Assembly: GCF_000240165.1 (NCBI RefSeq)
Contig: NC_017586.1
Location: 1,736,001 to 1,800,000, forward strand
Length of the DNA stretch: 64,000 nucleotides
DNA from: Streptantibioticus cattleyicolor NRRL 8057 = DSM 46488
GTDB taxonomy: Bacteria; Actinomycetota; Actinomycetes; Streptomycetales; Streptomycetaceae
Direction: 5' to 3'
In this document: positions 1-9,022 of the stretch, piece after piece
Layout: each line of letters begins with the position of its first letter
Numbering within the stretch: the stretch's first letter is position 1
Notes under the pieces: model-generated
Seen by the model: the letters and a program-made list of their open reading frames with translations, nothing else
Databases searched by the model: none
What the model was told of the DNA's origin: nothing
Program-made: the position numbers and the translations under genes

Positions 1-2
1 CC

Positions 3-440
3 CGGAGCCTGGCCCTGCGCAAGCGGCAGGCGCTGCACCGCCTCGACCACGACCAGGACGTCTGGGTCGCCACCGCGGACGGCGACGGGGTGCCGTGCCT
101 GGTGCCGCTGTACTTCTGGTGGGACGGCCACGCGGTGTGGATCGCCACCCGCGGCACCAACCCCACCGGGGTCAACCTGAGCCGCTCCGGCCTCGCCCGG
201 CTCTCCTTCGGCCACACCCGCGACGTCGTGCTGATGGCCGGCACCGCCACCGACTTCGCCCGCGACGGACTCCCCGCCGGGGTGGGCGACGCCTTCGCCG
301 CCAAGTTCGGCTGGGACCCCCGTGAGGACCACCCCTCCTACCGGTACTTCCGGATCGTCCCCGAGCTGATCCAAGCCTGGGGCACCGTCGCGGAAATGGC
401 CGACCGCACCCTGATGCGCGACGGGCGGTGGCTGTTGTGA
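3..440 (+). CDS. pyridoxamine 5'-phosphate oxidase-family protein, 5' truncated
   Basis: The reading frame is already open at the window edge, so the N-terminus is missing; about 145 residues are visible, ending in TGA. The stretch with D-x-D-V-W-V-A-T followed by G-x-P-x-L-V-P-L-Y-F-W-W-D-G has the split-barrel pattern of FMN- or F420-binding pyridoxamine-phosphate-oxidase-like proteins, which are small dimeric cytoplasmic redox proteins. The later R-Y-F-R-I-V-P element fits the C-terminal strand of that fold. The substrate cannot be deduced. It is convergent with comEC, which ends 48 bases further on. Family assignment is fairly secure; the cofactor is inference. Confidence 0.7.
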   Translation, partial: RSLALRKRQALHRLDHDQDVWVATADGDGVPCLVPLYFWWDGHAVWIATRGTNPTGVNLSRSGLARLSFGHTRDVVLMAGTATDFARDGLPAGVGDAFAAKFGWDPREDHPSYRYFRIVPELIQAWGTVAEMADRTLMRDGRWLL

Positions 441-487
441 CCGCCGCGCCGTCCGCCCTCCGGGGAGCGGCGTGACGACCGGTGGCC

Positions 488-2992
488 TCATGACGCCCCC
501 TTCACCACGCTCGCCGACAAGGCCGGCGGACCGGCTCCCGGGACGGGGGCGTCCCGGCCGGTCACGGCGATCGACCCCGCGGTGTCGGTCCGCAGCACGG
601 TGGCGCCCTGGGCGTGGAGGGCGTCCAGGGTCCGCGGCGAGGGGTGGCCGTAACGGTTGTGGGCGCCGCAGGAGATGAGGGCGAGGCGGGGCCGGAGCCG
701 GGCGAGGAGCGCCGGGTCCTGGTGGGCCGAACCGTGGTGGGCGACCTTGAGGACGTCGGCGCGGGGCAGTCCGGGGTTGCGGGCCAACACCTCCTGCTGC
801 GCGGCGGGTTCGAGGTCGCCGAGGAGCGCGAGGGTCAGCCCGGCCACGGTGACCAGCAGCGCGACGCTGGCGTCGTTGGGGCCCTCGTCGGGCAGCTCGG
901 CCGGGGCCGGCGGCGGCCAGAGCACCTGCCACTCCAGCGCCCCCAGCCGGCGCCGCTCCCCCGCCGCCGCCCGGACCAGCGGAACGTGGGCCGCCGCGGC
1001 GGCGCGGACGACCGACGCGGCCTCCGGCGCCGGGCTGTCCAGCGTCGTCGTCTCGATCGCGCCGACCGCGCGCCCACGCAGCACCCCGGGGAGCCCGGCC
1101 ACGTGGTCGGCGTGGAAATGGGTGAGGATCAGCAACGGGATCCGGGTGATCCCCAGGGCCCGCAGACAGCGGTCGGCGAGGACCGGATCGGGCCCCGCGT
1201 CCACCACCACCCCGGTGCCGGAACCGGAGTTGAGCACCAACGCGTCTCCCTGGCCCACGTCGCACACCACCATCCGCCACCCCGGCGGCGGCCACCCCGT
1301 GGCGAACCGGGTCAGCGGCGCCGGACGCACCACGGCCACCAGCAACGCCACCACCAGCGCCGCGTACATCCACGGGCGCGGCCGGATCCGCCGGACCAGC
1401 CCGACGGCGGCCACCGTCACCACCGCCAACAGCAACCCGCCCCGCCAGCCCCCGGGCCACCCCAGCCGCGCCCCCGGCAGATCCGCCCCGGTCCGGGCCA
1501 CCCAGGCCACCCACCGCACCGGCCAACCGGCCAGCCACGCCAGCGCCTTGGCGGCCGGCAACGACACCGGCGCCACCGCCAGCGCCGCGAACCCGGCGAC
1601 CGTGGCCGGCGCCACCGCGACCTCGGCCAGCAGGTTGCACGGCACGGCGACCAGGCTGACGTGCGCGGCCAGCACCGCGATCACCGGCGCGCAGCACGCC
1701 TGGGCCGCCGCTGCCGCGCCCAGCGCCTCGGCCGCCCGGGGCGGCACCCCGTGCCGTCGCAGCCCCTCCGCCCAGCGCGGGGCCAGCGTCAGCAGCGCCC
1801 CCGTCGCCAGCACCGACAGCGCGAAGCCGAACGACCGCGCCAGCCACGGGTCGGCGAGCACGAGCACCAGCACGGTGGCGGCGAGCGCCGGCAGCAGCGA
1901 ACGGCGCCGGCCGGTGCCGATCGCGGCCAGCGTGATCAGCCCGCACACCGCGGCCCGCAGCACGCTGGGCTCCGGCCGGCACAACACCACGAACCCGGCG
2001 GTCAGCACCGCGCCCAGCACCGCCGTCCGCCGCAGCGACAGCCCCGACCGGGCCGCCAGCCCGCGCCGTTCGGCCCGGGTCGCCAGCGCGGGCGGACCGA
2101 TGAACAACGCCAGCACCAGCGTGAGGTTGGCGCCGGAGACCGCCAGCAGGTGCGACAGGTCGGTCGCGTCGAAGGCCGCCCGCAGATCCGGCGGGACGCC
2201 GGAGGTGTCGCCGACCACCAGCCCGGGCAGCAACGCCCTTACGTCCGGCGCTAGTTGGGCGGTCGCCGCCCGCAGCCCGGCCCGCAGCGAACCGGCCACC
2301 CGGTGCAGCCGCGACGGCCCGGCGATCACCCGGGGCGCCCCGTGGACCACCGCGAGCGCGGCGATGTCGTCACCGGGGCGGTCGGACCGGTCGAGGCGCG
2401 CGGTCAGCCGCAGCGTGGTGGAGGGCAGCAGCCGCAGCCACGCGTCGGCCCCGCCGGGCGGCGACCGCTCGCCGGATCCCCCGGACCGGCCGGAGCCGCC
2501 CGGCTCGGCGATCAGCAGCACTGGGGTGCGCACGGTCGTCGTGACGCCGTCCGCGGCCACCCGCACGGCCTCCGCCCGGGCGACGACGACCGGCGGCGCG
2601 GGCATGGCGTCGGGCGGACGAGCCGAGGTCCGGTGCGGGTCCCCGGTGAGCGTCACGTCCACGGTGGCCTCGGCCCCGCGGGCGGCGAGCCGGGGGATCG
2701 GGCCTCGGTGGAGCGCCGTTGCGGCCAGCCCCGCGGAGCAGGCCGCCGCGCAGGCGCACAGTGCCGTGGCCACGGCCACCCCGGCGACGCCCGACCGCCC
2801 GTCACCGCCCCGGCCGCGCAGCCGTACCCACACCGCGAGCGCCACCGCCAGCGCGCCGGCCGCCACGGCCGCCGTCCACCGCCCCGGCACGCCGAGGGTC
2901 ACGGCGGCGGCGCCCCACGCGGCGCAGGCCGGCGGCACCAGCCGCAGATCCGCCGGGCCCGTGGTCTCCTCCGGCGAGGTCCCGGTGGTCAT
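488..2992 (-). CDS. comEC: ComEC/Rec2-family DNA-uptake channel protein
   Basis: 834 residues from ATG at 2992. Order of parts: N-terminal hydrophobic segments, an OB-like soluble region, a central ComEC/Rec2 membrane domain (many helices, with the family motif H-L-L-A-V-S-G-A-N near residue 275), and a C-terminal metallo-beta-lactamase-like domain with T-H-F-H-A-D-H and V-A-H-H-G-S. In competent bacteria this protein carries single-stranded DNA across the membrane. The longer open frame upstream of 2992 is not used: the start overlaps the end of comEA by four bases, the usual translational-coupling arrangement, and homologues begin here. Natural competence is not established in Streptomyces, so the physiological role is uncertain. 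Confidence 0.9.
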   Translation of the reverse strand: MTTGTSPEETTGPADLRLVPPACAAWGAAAVTLGVPGRWTAAVAAGALAVALAVWVRLRGRGGDGRSGVAGVAVATALCACAAACSAGLAATALHRGPIPRLAARGAEATVDVTLTGDPHRTSARPPDAMPAPPVVVARAEAVRVAADGVTTTVRTPVLLIAEPGGSGRSGGSGERSPPGGADAWLRLLPSTTLRLTARLDRSDRPGDDIAALAVVHGAPRVIAGPSRLHRVAGSLRAGLRAATAQLAPDVRALLPGLVVGDTSGVPPDLRAAFDATDLSHLLAVSGANLTLVLALFIGPPALATRAERRGLAARSGLSLRRTAVLGAVLTAGFVVLCRPEPSVLRAAVCGLITLAAIGTGRRRSLLPALAATVLVLVLADPWLARSFGFALSVLATGALLTLAPRWAEGLRRHGVPPRAAEALGAAAAAQACCAPVIAVLAAHVSLVAVPCNLLAEVAVAPATVAGFAALAVAPVSLPAAKALAWLAGWPVRWVAWVARTGADLPGARLGWPGGWRGGLLLAVVTVAAVGLVRRIRPRPWMYAALVVALLVAVVRPAPLTRFATGWPPPGWRMVVCDVGQGDALVLNSGSGTGVVVDAGPDPVLADRCLRALGITRIPLLILTHFHADHVAGLPGVLRGRAVGAIETTTLDSPAPEAASVVRAAAAAHVPLVRAAAGERRRLGALEWQVLWPPPAPAELPDEGPNDASVALLVTVAGLTLALLGDLEPAAQQEVLARNPGLPRADVLKVAHHGSAHQDPALLARLRPRLALISCGAHNRYGHPSPRTLDALHAQGATVLRTDTAGSIAVTGRDAPVPGAGPPALSASVVKGAS

Positions 2993-4020
2993 GGCCGCAC
3001 CAGGGGTTCGAGCGTCTTGTAGCGGCGGTCGCCCACGCCGGGGATCCGGCGGAGCTGCGTGACGGAGGTGAACGGGCCGTGCTGGGTGCGGTAGTCGAGG
3101 ATGTGGCGGGCGAGGACGGGGCCGACGCCGGGGAGGGCGTCGAGTTGTTCGAGGGTGGCGGTGCTGAGGCTGACGGGACCGGCTCCGGGCACGGAACCGG
3201 TGGCGGCGGAGGGACCGGCGGGGCCGACGGCCGGGTCCGGGGGCGCGTCGGGCGGGGCGGGGCCGCCGACCCGGATCTGCTCGCCGTCGACGAGGAGGCG
3301 GGCGAGGTTGAGCGCGCCGGTGTCCGTACCGGGCACCGCGCCGCCCGCGGCCTTGAGGGCGTCCACCACCCGGGATCCGGCGGGCAGTCTGGCCACCCCG
3401 GGCCGGCGTACCCGTCCCGCGACGTCGACCACCACCGTGGCCGTGGCCCGGGCCGCCGTCCCCTCGGACGCCCCGGCCGCCCGCGCCACCACGGGCGCCC
3501 CGCCCCGCACCACGGCCGGGACCTGCACCGTACGCGGACGGCCCGCCCAGAAGTGGTGCACGGCGAAGGCGACGACCACCACCAGCACCCCCGCCAACGC
3601 CACCACCGTGCGCGGCTCCATCCCGCACCTCAACCGCACCCACACCGGAAGGCGTTCGGTGAGCGCGACCCGCCACGCCGGAAGGCCCCGGGGCGACGCG
3701 GCCCCGGCACCGCCCGAAAGCCTCGGTGCGGACGCCCGCGAGGGTCCCGGCCGGAAGTCCGGCGGCGCTCCGGTCACCGGCTCCCTTCCCGGTCCGGACG
3801 CCGGTTCCGAAGCCGGCCCGCCCTCTGGCGGGGGCTTCGCCCCGGGCGTCGACGCGGACCACGGCGCGGCCTTGGCGGCGGGCGCCCTGGCAACGCCCTC
3901 CGACCACCCCGGCCCCGGTTCCGCCGGGTGTCCGGCGGCGCGGGTGAGGAGCGCTCGGGCGCGTTCGTTCGTCGGCGGAGGGGGCGGCGGGGCGGTGGGT
4001 GGTGTGAATCGGGTGACCAT
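2989..4020 (-). CDS. comEA: ComEA-family helix-hairpin-helix DNA-binding protein
   Basis: 343 residues. A long proline/alanine-rich cytoplasmic N-terminus is followed by one membrane helix (V-V-A-L-A-G-V-L-V-V-V-V, about residues 138-155). A SLBB-like region (V-D-V-A-G-R-V-R-R-P-G-V) comes next, and two C-terminal helix-hairpin-helix motifs (L-D-A-L-P-G-V-G-P-V-L-A and R-R-I-P-G-V-G-D). ComEA binds double-stranded DNA outside the membrane and passes it to ComEC. It overlaps comEC by four bases, so the two form an operon. The start is the GTG/ATG at 4020; the low-complexity N-terminus makes the exact start uncertain. Confidence 0.85.
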   Translation of the reverse strand: MVTRFTPPTAPPPPPPTNERARALLTRAAGHPAEPGPGWSEGVARAPAAKAAPWSASTPGAKPPPEGGPASEPASGPGREPVTGAPPDFRPGPSRASAPRLSGGAGAASPRGLPAWRVALTERLPVWVRLRCGMEPRTVVALAGVLVVVVAFAVHHFWAGRPRTVQVPAVVRGGAPVVARAAGASEGTAARATATVVVDVAGRVRRPGVARLPAGSRVVDALKAAGGAVPGTDTGALNLARLLVDGEQIRVGGPAPPDAPPDPAVGPAGPSAATGSVPGAGPVSLSTATLEQLDALPGVGPVLARHILDYRTQHGPFTSVTQLRRIPGVGDRRYKTLEPLVRP

Positions 4021-4136
4021 GGCCCGACGGTAGGGCGGATCGGGCGATGTCGCTCGGGTGCGCCAAATTCCGTGGATTACCGGCGAGTTGTGGACAACTT
4101 CGTCACCCTTGCCGGGGAACGTGCCGGCGGACGGGG

Positions 4137-4982
4137 TCAGCGCGGGGAGACGACGGCGCCGAGGAGGCCGGGGCCGGTGTGGGCGCCGATGACGGCGCCG
4201 ACTTCGCTGACGTGGAGGTCGACGAGGCCGGGCACGTGGTGGCGGAGGCGTTCGGCGAGGGCCTCGGCGCGTTCGGGGGCGGCGAGGTGGTGGACGGCGA
4301 TGTCGACGTCGGCGTGGCCGGCCCGTTCCACCACGATCTCCTCCAGTCGGGCGACGGCCTTGGAGGCGGTGCGTACCTTCTCCAGCAACCCGATGCGTCC
4401 GTCGGCGAGTTGGAGGATCGGCTTGACCGCGAGGGCGGAGCCGAGGAGGGCCTGGGCGGCGCCGATCCGGCCGCCGCGCCGCAGGTAGTCGAGGGTGTCC
4501 ACGTAGAAGTAGGCGGAGGTGGCGGCGGCCCGCTTCTCGGCGGCGGCCACCGCCTCGTCCACCGTGCCGCCGGTCTCGGCGGCCTCCGCGGCGGCCAGCA
4601 CCGGGAAGCCGAGCGCCATGGCGACCATGCCGGTGTCCACCACCCGTACCGGCACCGGCGCCGACCCGGCGGCCAGCCTGGCGGCGTCGTAGGTGCCGGA
4701 GATCTCGGCGGAAAGGTGCAGGGAGACGATGCCGGTGGCCCCGGCGTCGGCCGCCGCGCGGTAGGCGGCGGCGAACTCCTCCGGACTCGGCCGGGACGTC
4801 GTCACCGGTCGTCGGCGTTGCAACGCGACGGCGACCGAACGCGCCGAGATCTCGGTGCCCTCCTCCAGCGCCTGGTCACCGAGCACGACGGTAAGCGGAA
4901 CAGCCGTGATGTGGTGGCGGGTCAGCGTCTCGTTCGGCAGGTAGGCCGTGGAATCGGTGACGATGGCGACATGGGCGGACAT
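4137..4982 (-). CDS. DegV family fatty-acid-binding protein
   Basis: 281 residues. The start at 4982 gives the typical N-terminus M-S-A-H-V-A-I-V-T-D-S-T-A-Y-L-P; the longer open frame upstream lacks family similarity. The D-S-T-A motif, the T-S-x-P-S-P segment (T-S-R-P-S-P-E-E-F) and the S-L-H-L-S-A-E-I-S-G-T-Y segment are DegV (FakB-like) signatures. These soluble proteins bind a fatty acid and, with FakA-type kinases in Firmicutes, feed it into phospholipid synthesis. In Streptomyces the partner is not obvious here. The gene lies between comEA and a small membrane-protein gene on the same strand. Confidence 0.85.
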   Translation of the reverse strand: MSAHVAIVTDSTAYLPNETLTRHHITAVPLTVVLGDQALEEGTEISARSVAVALQRRRPVTTSRPSPEEFAAAYRAAADAGATGIVSLHLSAEISGTYDAARLAAGSAPVPVRVVDTGMVAMALGFPVLAAAEAAETGGTVDEAVAAAEKRAAATSAYFYVDTLDYLRRGGRIGAAQALLGSALAVKPILQLADGRIGLLEKVRTASKAVARLEEIVVERAGHADVDIAVHHLAAPERAEALAERLRHHVPGLVDLHVSEVGAVIGAHTGPGLLGAVVSPR

Positions 4983-5141
4983 GAGCGGGAGATTACCGGC
5001 CGCAAGCGGAGCCCGACAGTGGCCGGCTGGTCCGATCACCCGCGCCGGACCTCGCACGACGCCCGGGCCGGACCCGCACGTCGTCCGGCCCGGTCCGCGC
5101 ACGCCGCACACCCCGGGCCCCGGACGTCACCCATGCCGGGC

Positions 5142-5720
5142 TCACGTCCGGTCGAGCCGCGCCCGGTCCTCCGGTTCCGCCGGGAGCCAGTGCCGCAGGG
5201 CGGCGGCCTCCACCTCGATCTGGCGGCCGAGGGCGGTGAGGTCGTCGTCGGCGTGGCGGCGGGCCCGGTCCTGGGCGGCCCAGCGCAGCGAATCGGCCGA
5301 ATGGGTGAGCCGGGAGGTGCGTTCGCGCAGTTCGGGGAGGCGGGCGGCGAGCCGGGCACGGTCGGGCTCGCGTTCCAGCGTCCGCAGTTCGTCGTCGAGG
5401 GCGTGGGCGTGGTGGCGCAGGCGTTCCAGCAGGCCGAGGGCTTCCTTCAGGGACGGGTCGGCCGAGGCGCCGGATTCCAGCGCCTCCCGGGTGGCGACCA
5501 CCGAGGTGCGCAGCCTCAGGCGGAGCGCGGCGACCTCACCGGCCGCGCCGGGCTGGGCCCGCCGGGCGCGCAGCGTGGTCTCCTCGACCATGCGGCGGGC
5601 CTGCGCCCCGGTGCGTTCCACCCCGCGGCGCACCGCGCGGACCGTCCTGACCGCGGCCACCGTGCCGGCCGCCACCAGCAGCAGGAAGACGAGGGCGATC
5701 ACACCGGCGACGGCTTCCAT
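5142..5720 (-). CDS. membrane-anchored coiled-coil protein of unknown function
   Basis: 192 residues from ATG at 5720 (an in-frame ATG two codons upstream is also possible). One N-terminal membrane helix (A-L-V-F-L-L-L-V-A-A-G-T-V-A-A-V) is followed by a highly charged, Arg/Glu/Leu-rich region likely to form a long coiled coil. I do not recognise a named family. The topology (N-terminal anchor, cytoplasmic coiled coil) resembles small actinobacterial scaffold-like proteins. It stands between degV and leuS on the same strand, about 180 bases downstream of leuS. Confidence 0.6.
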   Translation of the reverse strand: MEAVAGVIALVFLLLVAAGTVAAVRTVRAVRRGVERTGAQARRMVEETTLRARRAQPGAAGEVAALRLRLRTSVVATREALESGASADPSLKEALGLLERLRHHAHALDDELRTLEREPDRARLAARLPELRERTSRLTHSADSLRWAAQDRARRHADDDLTALGRQIEVEAAALRHWLPAEPEDRARLDRT

Positions 5721-5904
5721 CGGCACTCCTCGACACGTCGGTCAGTCACGGCGGCGGAACCGCCCACGGCGAAGCACTCGGCCCTCCTCCACGGTAAACG
5801 ACGGCGGGCGGGACGAAGGTTCCCGCGAACCCTCGTCCCGCCCGTAAGACGGCGTCAGACCTTGTCAGCCCGTGTCAGACCCTGTCGGGCCGTGTCGTTC
5901 CGGC

Positions 5905-8784
5905 TCACGCCGGGACGATGTTGACCAGCTTCGGCGCCCGCACGATCACCTTGCGGATCTCCGCGCCGCCGAGCGCGGCGACCACCGTGGCGTCGGCCAG
6001 CGCCAGCTTCTCCAGCTCGGCCTCGGTGATGGCTGGCGGCACCTCCAGCCGGGCCCGTACCTTGCCCTTGATCTGCACGACGCAGGTGACCGTCTCGTCC
6101 ACCACGTAGGCCGGGTCGGCCACCGGGTAGTCGGCGTAGGCCAGCGAGGACTCGTGGCCCAGGCGGCGCCACAGCTCCTCGGCGATGTGCGGGGCGAGCG
6201 GGGCGACCAGCAGCACCATGGTCTCGGCGACCGTACGCGGCACCCGGGGCAGCTTGGTGAGGTGGTTGTTGAGCTCGGTGGCCTTGGCGATCGCGGTGTT
6301 GAACCGCAGCGCCGCCATGTCGGTGCGGATGCCGTCGATCGCCTTGTGCAGCGCCCGCAGCGTCTCCTCGTCCGGCTCCTGGTCGACGACGGTGGCCTCG
6401 CCGGTGGCCTCGTCCACGACGTTGCGCCACAGCCGCTGAAGGAAGCGGTAGGAGCCGACGACGGCGCGGGTGTCCCAGGGGCGGGAGACGTCCAGCGGGC
6501 CCATCGCCATCTCGTACAGCCGCAGCGTGTCGGCGCCGTACTCGGCGCAGATCTCGTCCGGGGTGACGGCGTTCTTCAGGGACTTGCCCATCTTGCCGTG
6601 CTCGCGCCGGACCTTCTCGCCCTGGTGGTAGAAGCCGTCCTCGCGCTCCTCGACCTCGGCGGCCGGCACCGGGAAGCCGCGGCTGTCCCGGTAGACGTAG
6701 GCGGTGATCATGCCCTGGTTGAACAGCCGCTGGTAGGGCTCGTAGGACGAGACGTGGCCCAGGTCGTGGAGGACCTTGTGCCAGAACCGGGCGTACAGCA
6801 GGTGGAGCACCGCGTGCTCGGAGCCGCCGACGTACAGGTCGACGCCGCCGGAGGGCTGCCCCTCGCGCGGGCCCATCCAGTAGGACTCGACCTGCGGGTC
6901 GACCAGCCGGTCCGGGTTGTCGGGGTCCAGGTAGCGCAGCTCGTACCAGCACGAACCGGCCCAGTTGGGCATGGTGTTGGTCTCGCGGCGGTAGCGCTTG
7001 GGACCGTCGCCGAGGTCGAGGACGACGTCGACCCAGTCCTCGTTGCGGGAGAGCGGGGTCTCCGGCGAGGTGTCGGCGTCGTCCGGGTCGAAGGTGCGCG
7101 GGCGGTAGTCGTCCACCTCGGGCAGTTCGACCGGGAGCATGGAGTCGGGCAGCGCGTGGGCGACGCCCTGCTCGTCGTAGACGATGGGGAAGGGCTCGCC
7201 CCAGTACCGCTGGCGGCTGAAGAGCCAGTCGCGCAGCCGGTAGTTGACGGTGCCCTCGCCGATGCCGCGCTCGGTGAGCCACTGGGTCATCCGTGCCTTG
7301 GCCTCCGGGACGGTCAGCCCGTCCAGGGAGATCTCGGCGCCGGAGGAGTTGACGATCCGGGCGTCGTAGGAGTCGAAGGAGTCGTCCCACCGCGCCGGGT
7401 CCTGGCCGCGGCCGTCGGAGGGCTCGACCACGCAGCGCATCGGCAGTTCGAAGGCGCGGGCGAAGGCGAAGTCGCGGGAGTCGTGGGCGGGGACCGCCAT
7501 GATGGCGCCGGTGCCGTACCCCATCAGCACGTAGTCGGCGATGAAGACCGGGACCTTCTCGCCGTTGACCGGGTTGACCGCGTAGGCGCCGGTGAAGACG
7601 CCGGTCTTCTCCTTGGCGTCGGCCTGCCGCTCCACGTCCGACTTGGCCGCGGCCTGCTTGCGGTATGCGGCGACCGCCTCGGCGGGGGTGGCGTGGCCGC
7701 CGGTCCACACCTCGTGGGTGCCCTCCGGCCAGACGGCCGGGACGATGCCGTCGACCAGCTCGTGCTCGGGGGCGAGCACCATGTAGGTGGCGCCGAACAG
7801 GGTGTCCTGGCGGGTGGAGAAGACGGTGATGGTGGCGTCGCCGTCGCCCTGGAGGTGGACCGGGAAGTCGATGCGCGCGCCCTCGGAGCGGCCGATCCAG
7901 TTGCGCTGCTGGAGCTTGATGGCCTCCGGCCAGTCCAGCACGTCCAGGTCTTCCAGCAGCCGGTCGGCGTAGGCGGTGATGCGCATCATCCACTGGCGCA
8001 GCTTGGCCTTGAAGACCGGGAAGTTGCCGCGTTCGGAGCGGCCGTCGGCGGTGACCTCCTCGTTGGCCAGGACGGTGCCGAGCCCCGGGCACCAGTTGAC
8101 CGGCGACTCGGAGGCGTAGGCCAGCCGGTACTCGCCCAGGACGTCGGCGCGTTCGACGGCGGTCAGCTCGTCCCAGGGCCGGCCGTCCGGGGTGGGGCGG
8201 GCGCCGGAGGCGAACTGCTCGACCAGCTCGTCGATGGGGCGGGCCTTCTTCGCCTGGGGGTCGTACCAGGAGTTGAAGATCTGGAGGAAGATCCACTGGG
8301 TCCAGCGGTAGTACGCCGGGTCGATGGTGGCGAAGGAACGGCGCTGGTCGTGACCGAGGCCCAGGCGGCGCAACTGGCGGCGCATGGTGGTGATGTTGGC
8401 CTCGGTGGTGATCCGGGGGTGGGTGCCGGTCTGCACGGCGTACTGCTCGGCGGGCAGGCCGAAGGCGTCGAAGCCCAGGGTGTGCAGCACGTTGTGGCCG
8501 GTCATCCGGTGGTAGCGGGCGTAGACATCGGTGGCGATGTAGCCCAGCGGGTGGCCGACGTGGAGCCCGGCACCGGAGGGGTACGGGAACATGTCCATGA
8601 AGAACTTCTTGGGGCGCTCGACGACCTCTGCCGGCCCGCCGAGGTCACCGCCGCCGGGGTTGGGGGCCTGGAAGGTGCCCTCCCGCTCCCAGAGGTCCTG
8701 CCAGCGGGCCTCGATCTGTGCGGCCATGGCGGCGGTGTAGCGGTGCGGCGCTGCCGCCTCGGCGGCAGGGGTGGTCTCGCTCAT
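5905..8784 (-). CDS. leuS: leucyl-tRNA synthetase
   Basis: 959 residues from ATG at 8784. Class I synthetase that charges tRNA-Leu. Visible signatures: the HIGH-type motif in [14 protein letters not shown], the CP1 editing domain with [11 protein letters not shown], the L-Y-V-G-G-S-E-H-A zone, and K-M-S-K-S-type [10 protein letters not shown]. Length is typical of bacterial LeuRS. The longer open frame upstream (to 8862) runs through the attenuator terminator and is not the start. Expression is probably controlled by the leucine leader peptide and hairpins at 8847-8934. Confidence 0.97.
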   Translation of the reverse strand: MSETTPAAEAAAPHRYTAAMAAQIEARWQDLWEREGTFQAPNPGGGDLGGPAEVVERPKKFFMDMFPYPSGAGLHVGHPLGYIATDVYARYHRMTGHNVLHTLGFDAFGLPAEQYAVQTGTHPRITTEANITTMRRQLRRLGLGHDQRRSFATIDPAYYRWTQWIFLQIFNSWYDPQAKKARPIDELVEQFASGARPTPDGRPWDELTAVERADVLGEYRLAYASESPVNWCPGLGTVLANEEVTADGRSERGNFPVFKAKLRQWMMRITAYADRLLEDLDVLDWPEAIKLQQRNWIGRSEGARIDFPVHLQGDGDATITVFSTRQDTLFGATYMVLAPEHELVDGIVPAVWPEGTHEVWTGGHATPAEAVAAYRKQAAAKSDVERQADAKEKTGVFTGAYAVNPVNGEKVPVFIADYVLMGYGTGAIMAVPAHDSRDFAFARAFELPMRCVVEPSDGRGQDPARWDDSFDSYDARIVNSSGAEISLDGLTVPEAKARMTQWLTERGIGEGTVNYRLRDWLFSRQRYWGEPFPIVYDEQGVAHALPDSMLPVELPEVDDYRPRTFDPDDADTSPETPLSRNEDWVDVVLDLGDGPKRYRRETNTMPNWAGSCWYELRYLDPDNPDRLVDPQVESYWMGPREGQPSGGVDLYVGGSEHAVLHLLYARFWHKVLHDLGHVSSYEPYQRLFNQGMITAYVYRDSRGFPVPAAEVEEREDGFYHQGEKVRREHGKMGKSLKNAVTPDEICAEYGADTLRLYEMAMGPLDVSRPWDTRAVVGSYRFLQRLWRNVVDEATGEATVVDQEPDEETLRALHKAIDGIRTDMAALRFNTAIAKATELNNHLTKLPRVPRTVAETMVLLVAPLAPHIAEELWRRLGHESSLAYADYPVADPAYVVDETVTCVVQIKGKVRARLEVPPAITEAELEKLALADATVVAALGGAEIRKVIVRAPKLVNIVPA

Positions 8785-8846
8785 GTCCCTCGAAGCTCCA
8801 TCGATGTCATGACAGGCGTACGCCCGGCCTGCCTCCCCGGATAACG

Positions 8847-8905
8847 AAAAATCCCCTCGCACAGGAGGGGACGCCGCACTGACATGTTCGGAAGGTCAGT
8901 GCGGC
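8847..8905 (-). promoter_or_regulatory. leuS transcriptional attenuator (competing hairpins and terminator)
   Basis: Read on the minus strand, a long stem (8895-8905 with 8873-8883, 11 pairs) overlaps the stop of the leader peptide. It is followed by a second hairpin (8852-8871, CCCCTC / GAGGGG) running directly into five T residues (8847-8851). The second element has the form of a factor-independent terminator placed before the leuS start. With the leader peptide this is the classical attenuation layout: ribosome stalling on Leu codons would change which hairpin forms. I see no T-box specifier or T-box sequence. Confidence 0.75.
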
Positions 8906-8934
8906 CTGCTAAGCAGAAGGCGCACGGCACGCAT
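8896..8934 (-). CDS. leucine-rich leader peptide of leuS
   Basis: Twelve-residue open frame, M-R-A-V-R-L-L-L-S-R-P-H, ending in TGA. Three adjacent Leu codons (CTT CTG CTT) include two CTT codons, which are rare in such GC-rich DNA and would make translation sensitive to charged tRNA-Leu. Its stop lies inside the first attenuator stem. Leader peptides of this kind are known for amino-acid genes in actinobacteria. The coding assignment rests on codon content and position only. Confidence 0.7.
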   Translation of the reverse strand: MRAVRLLLSRPH

Positions 8935-9022
8935 GGGGTCAGGGTACCCCAGGGCGGGAAGGGCCCGCACCGGACATCCCGGTACGGGCCCTCGCGCCGG
9001 GTGTGCCACCCGGTGGGTACCG

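Noticed and set aside
2993-4066. N-terminal extension of comEC across comEA
   Set aside because: The 358 extra residues are Arg/Gly-rich shadow of comEA; the real start overlaps the comEA stop.
5872-8844. 990-residue plus-strand open frame opposite leuS
   Set aside because: Shadow frame; leuS motifs and leader are on the minus strand.
8785-9022. T-box riboswitch before leuS
   Set aside because: No specifier loop or T-box sequence; the leader peptide and hairpins explain the region better.
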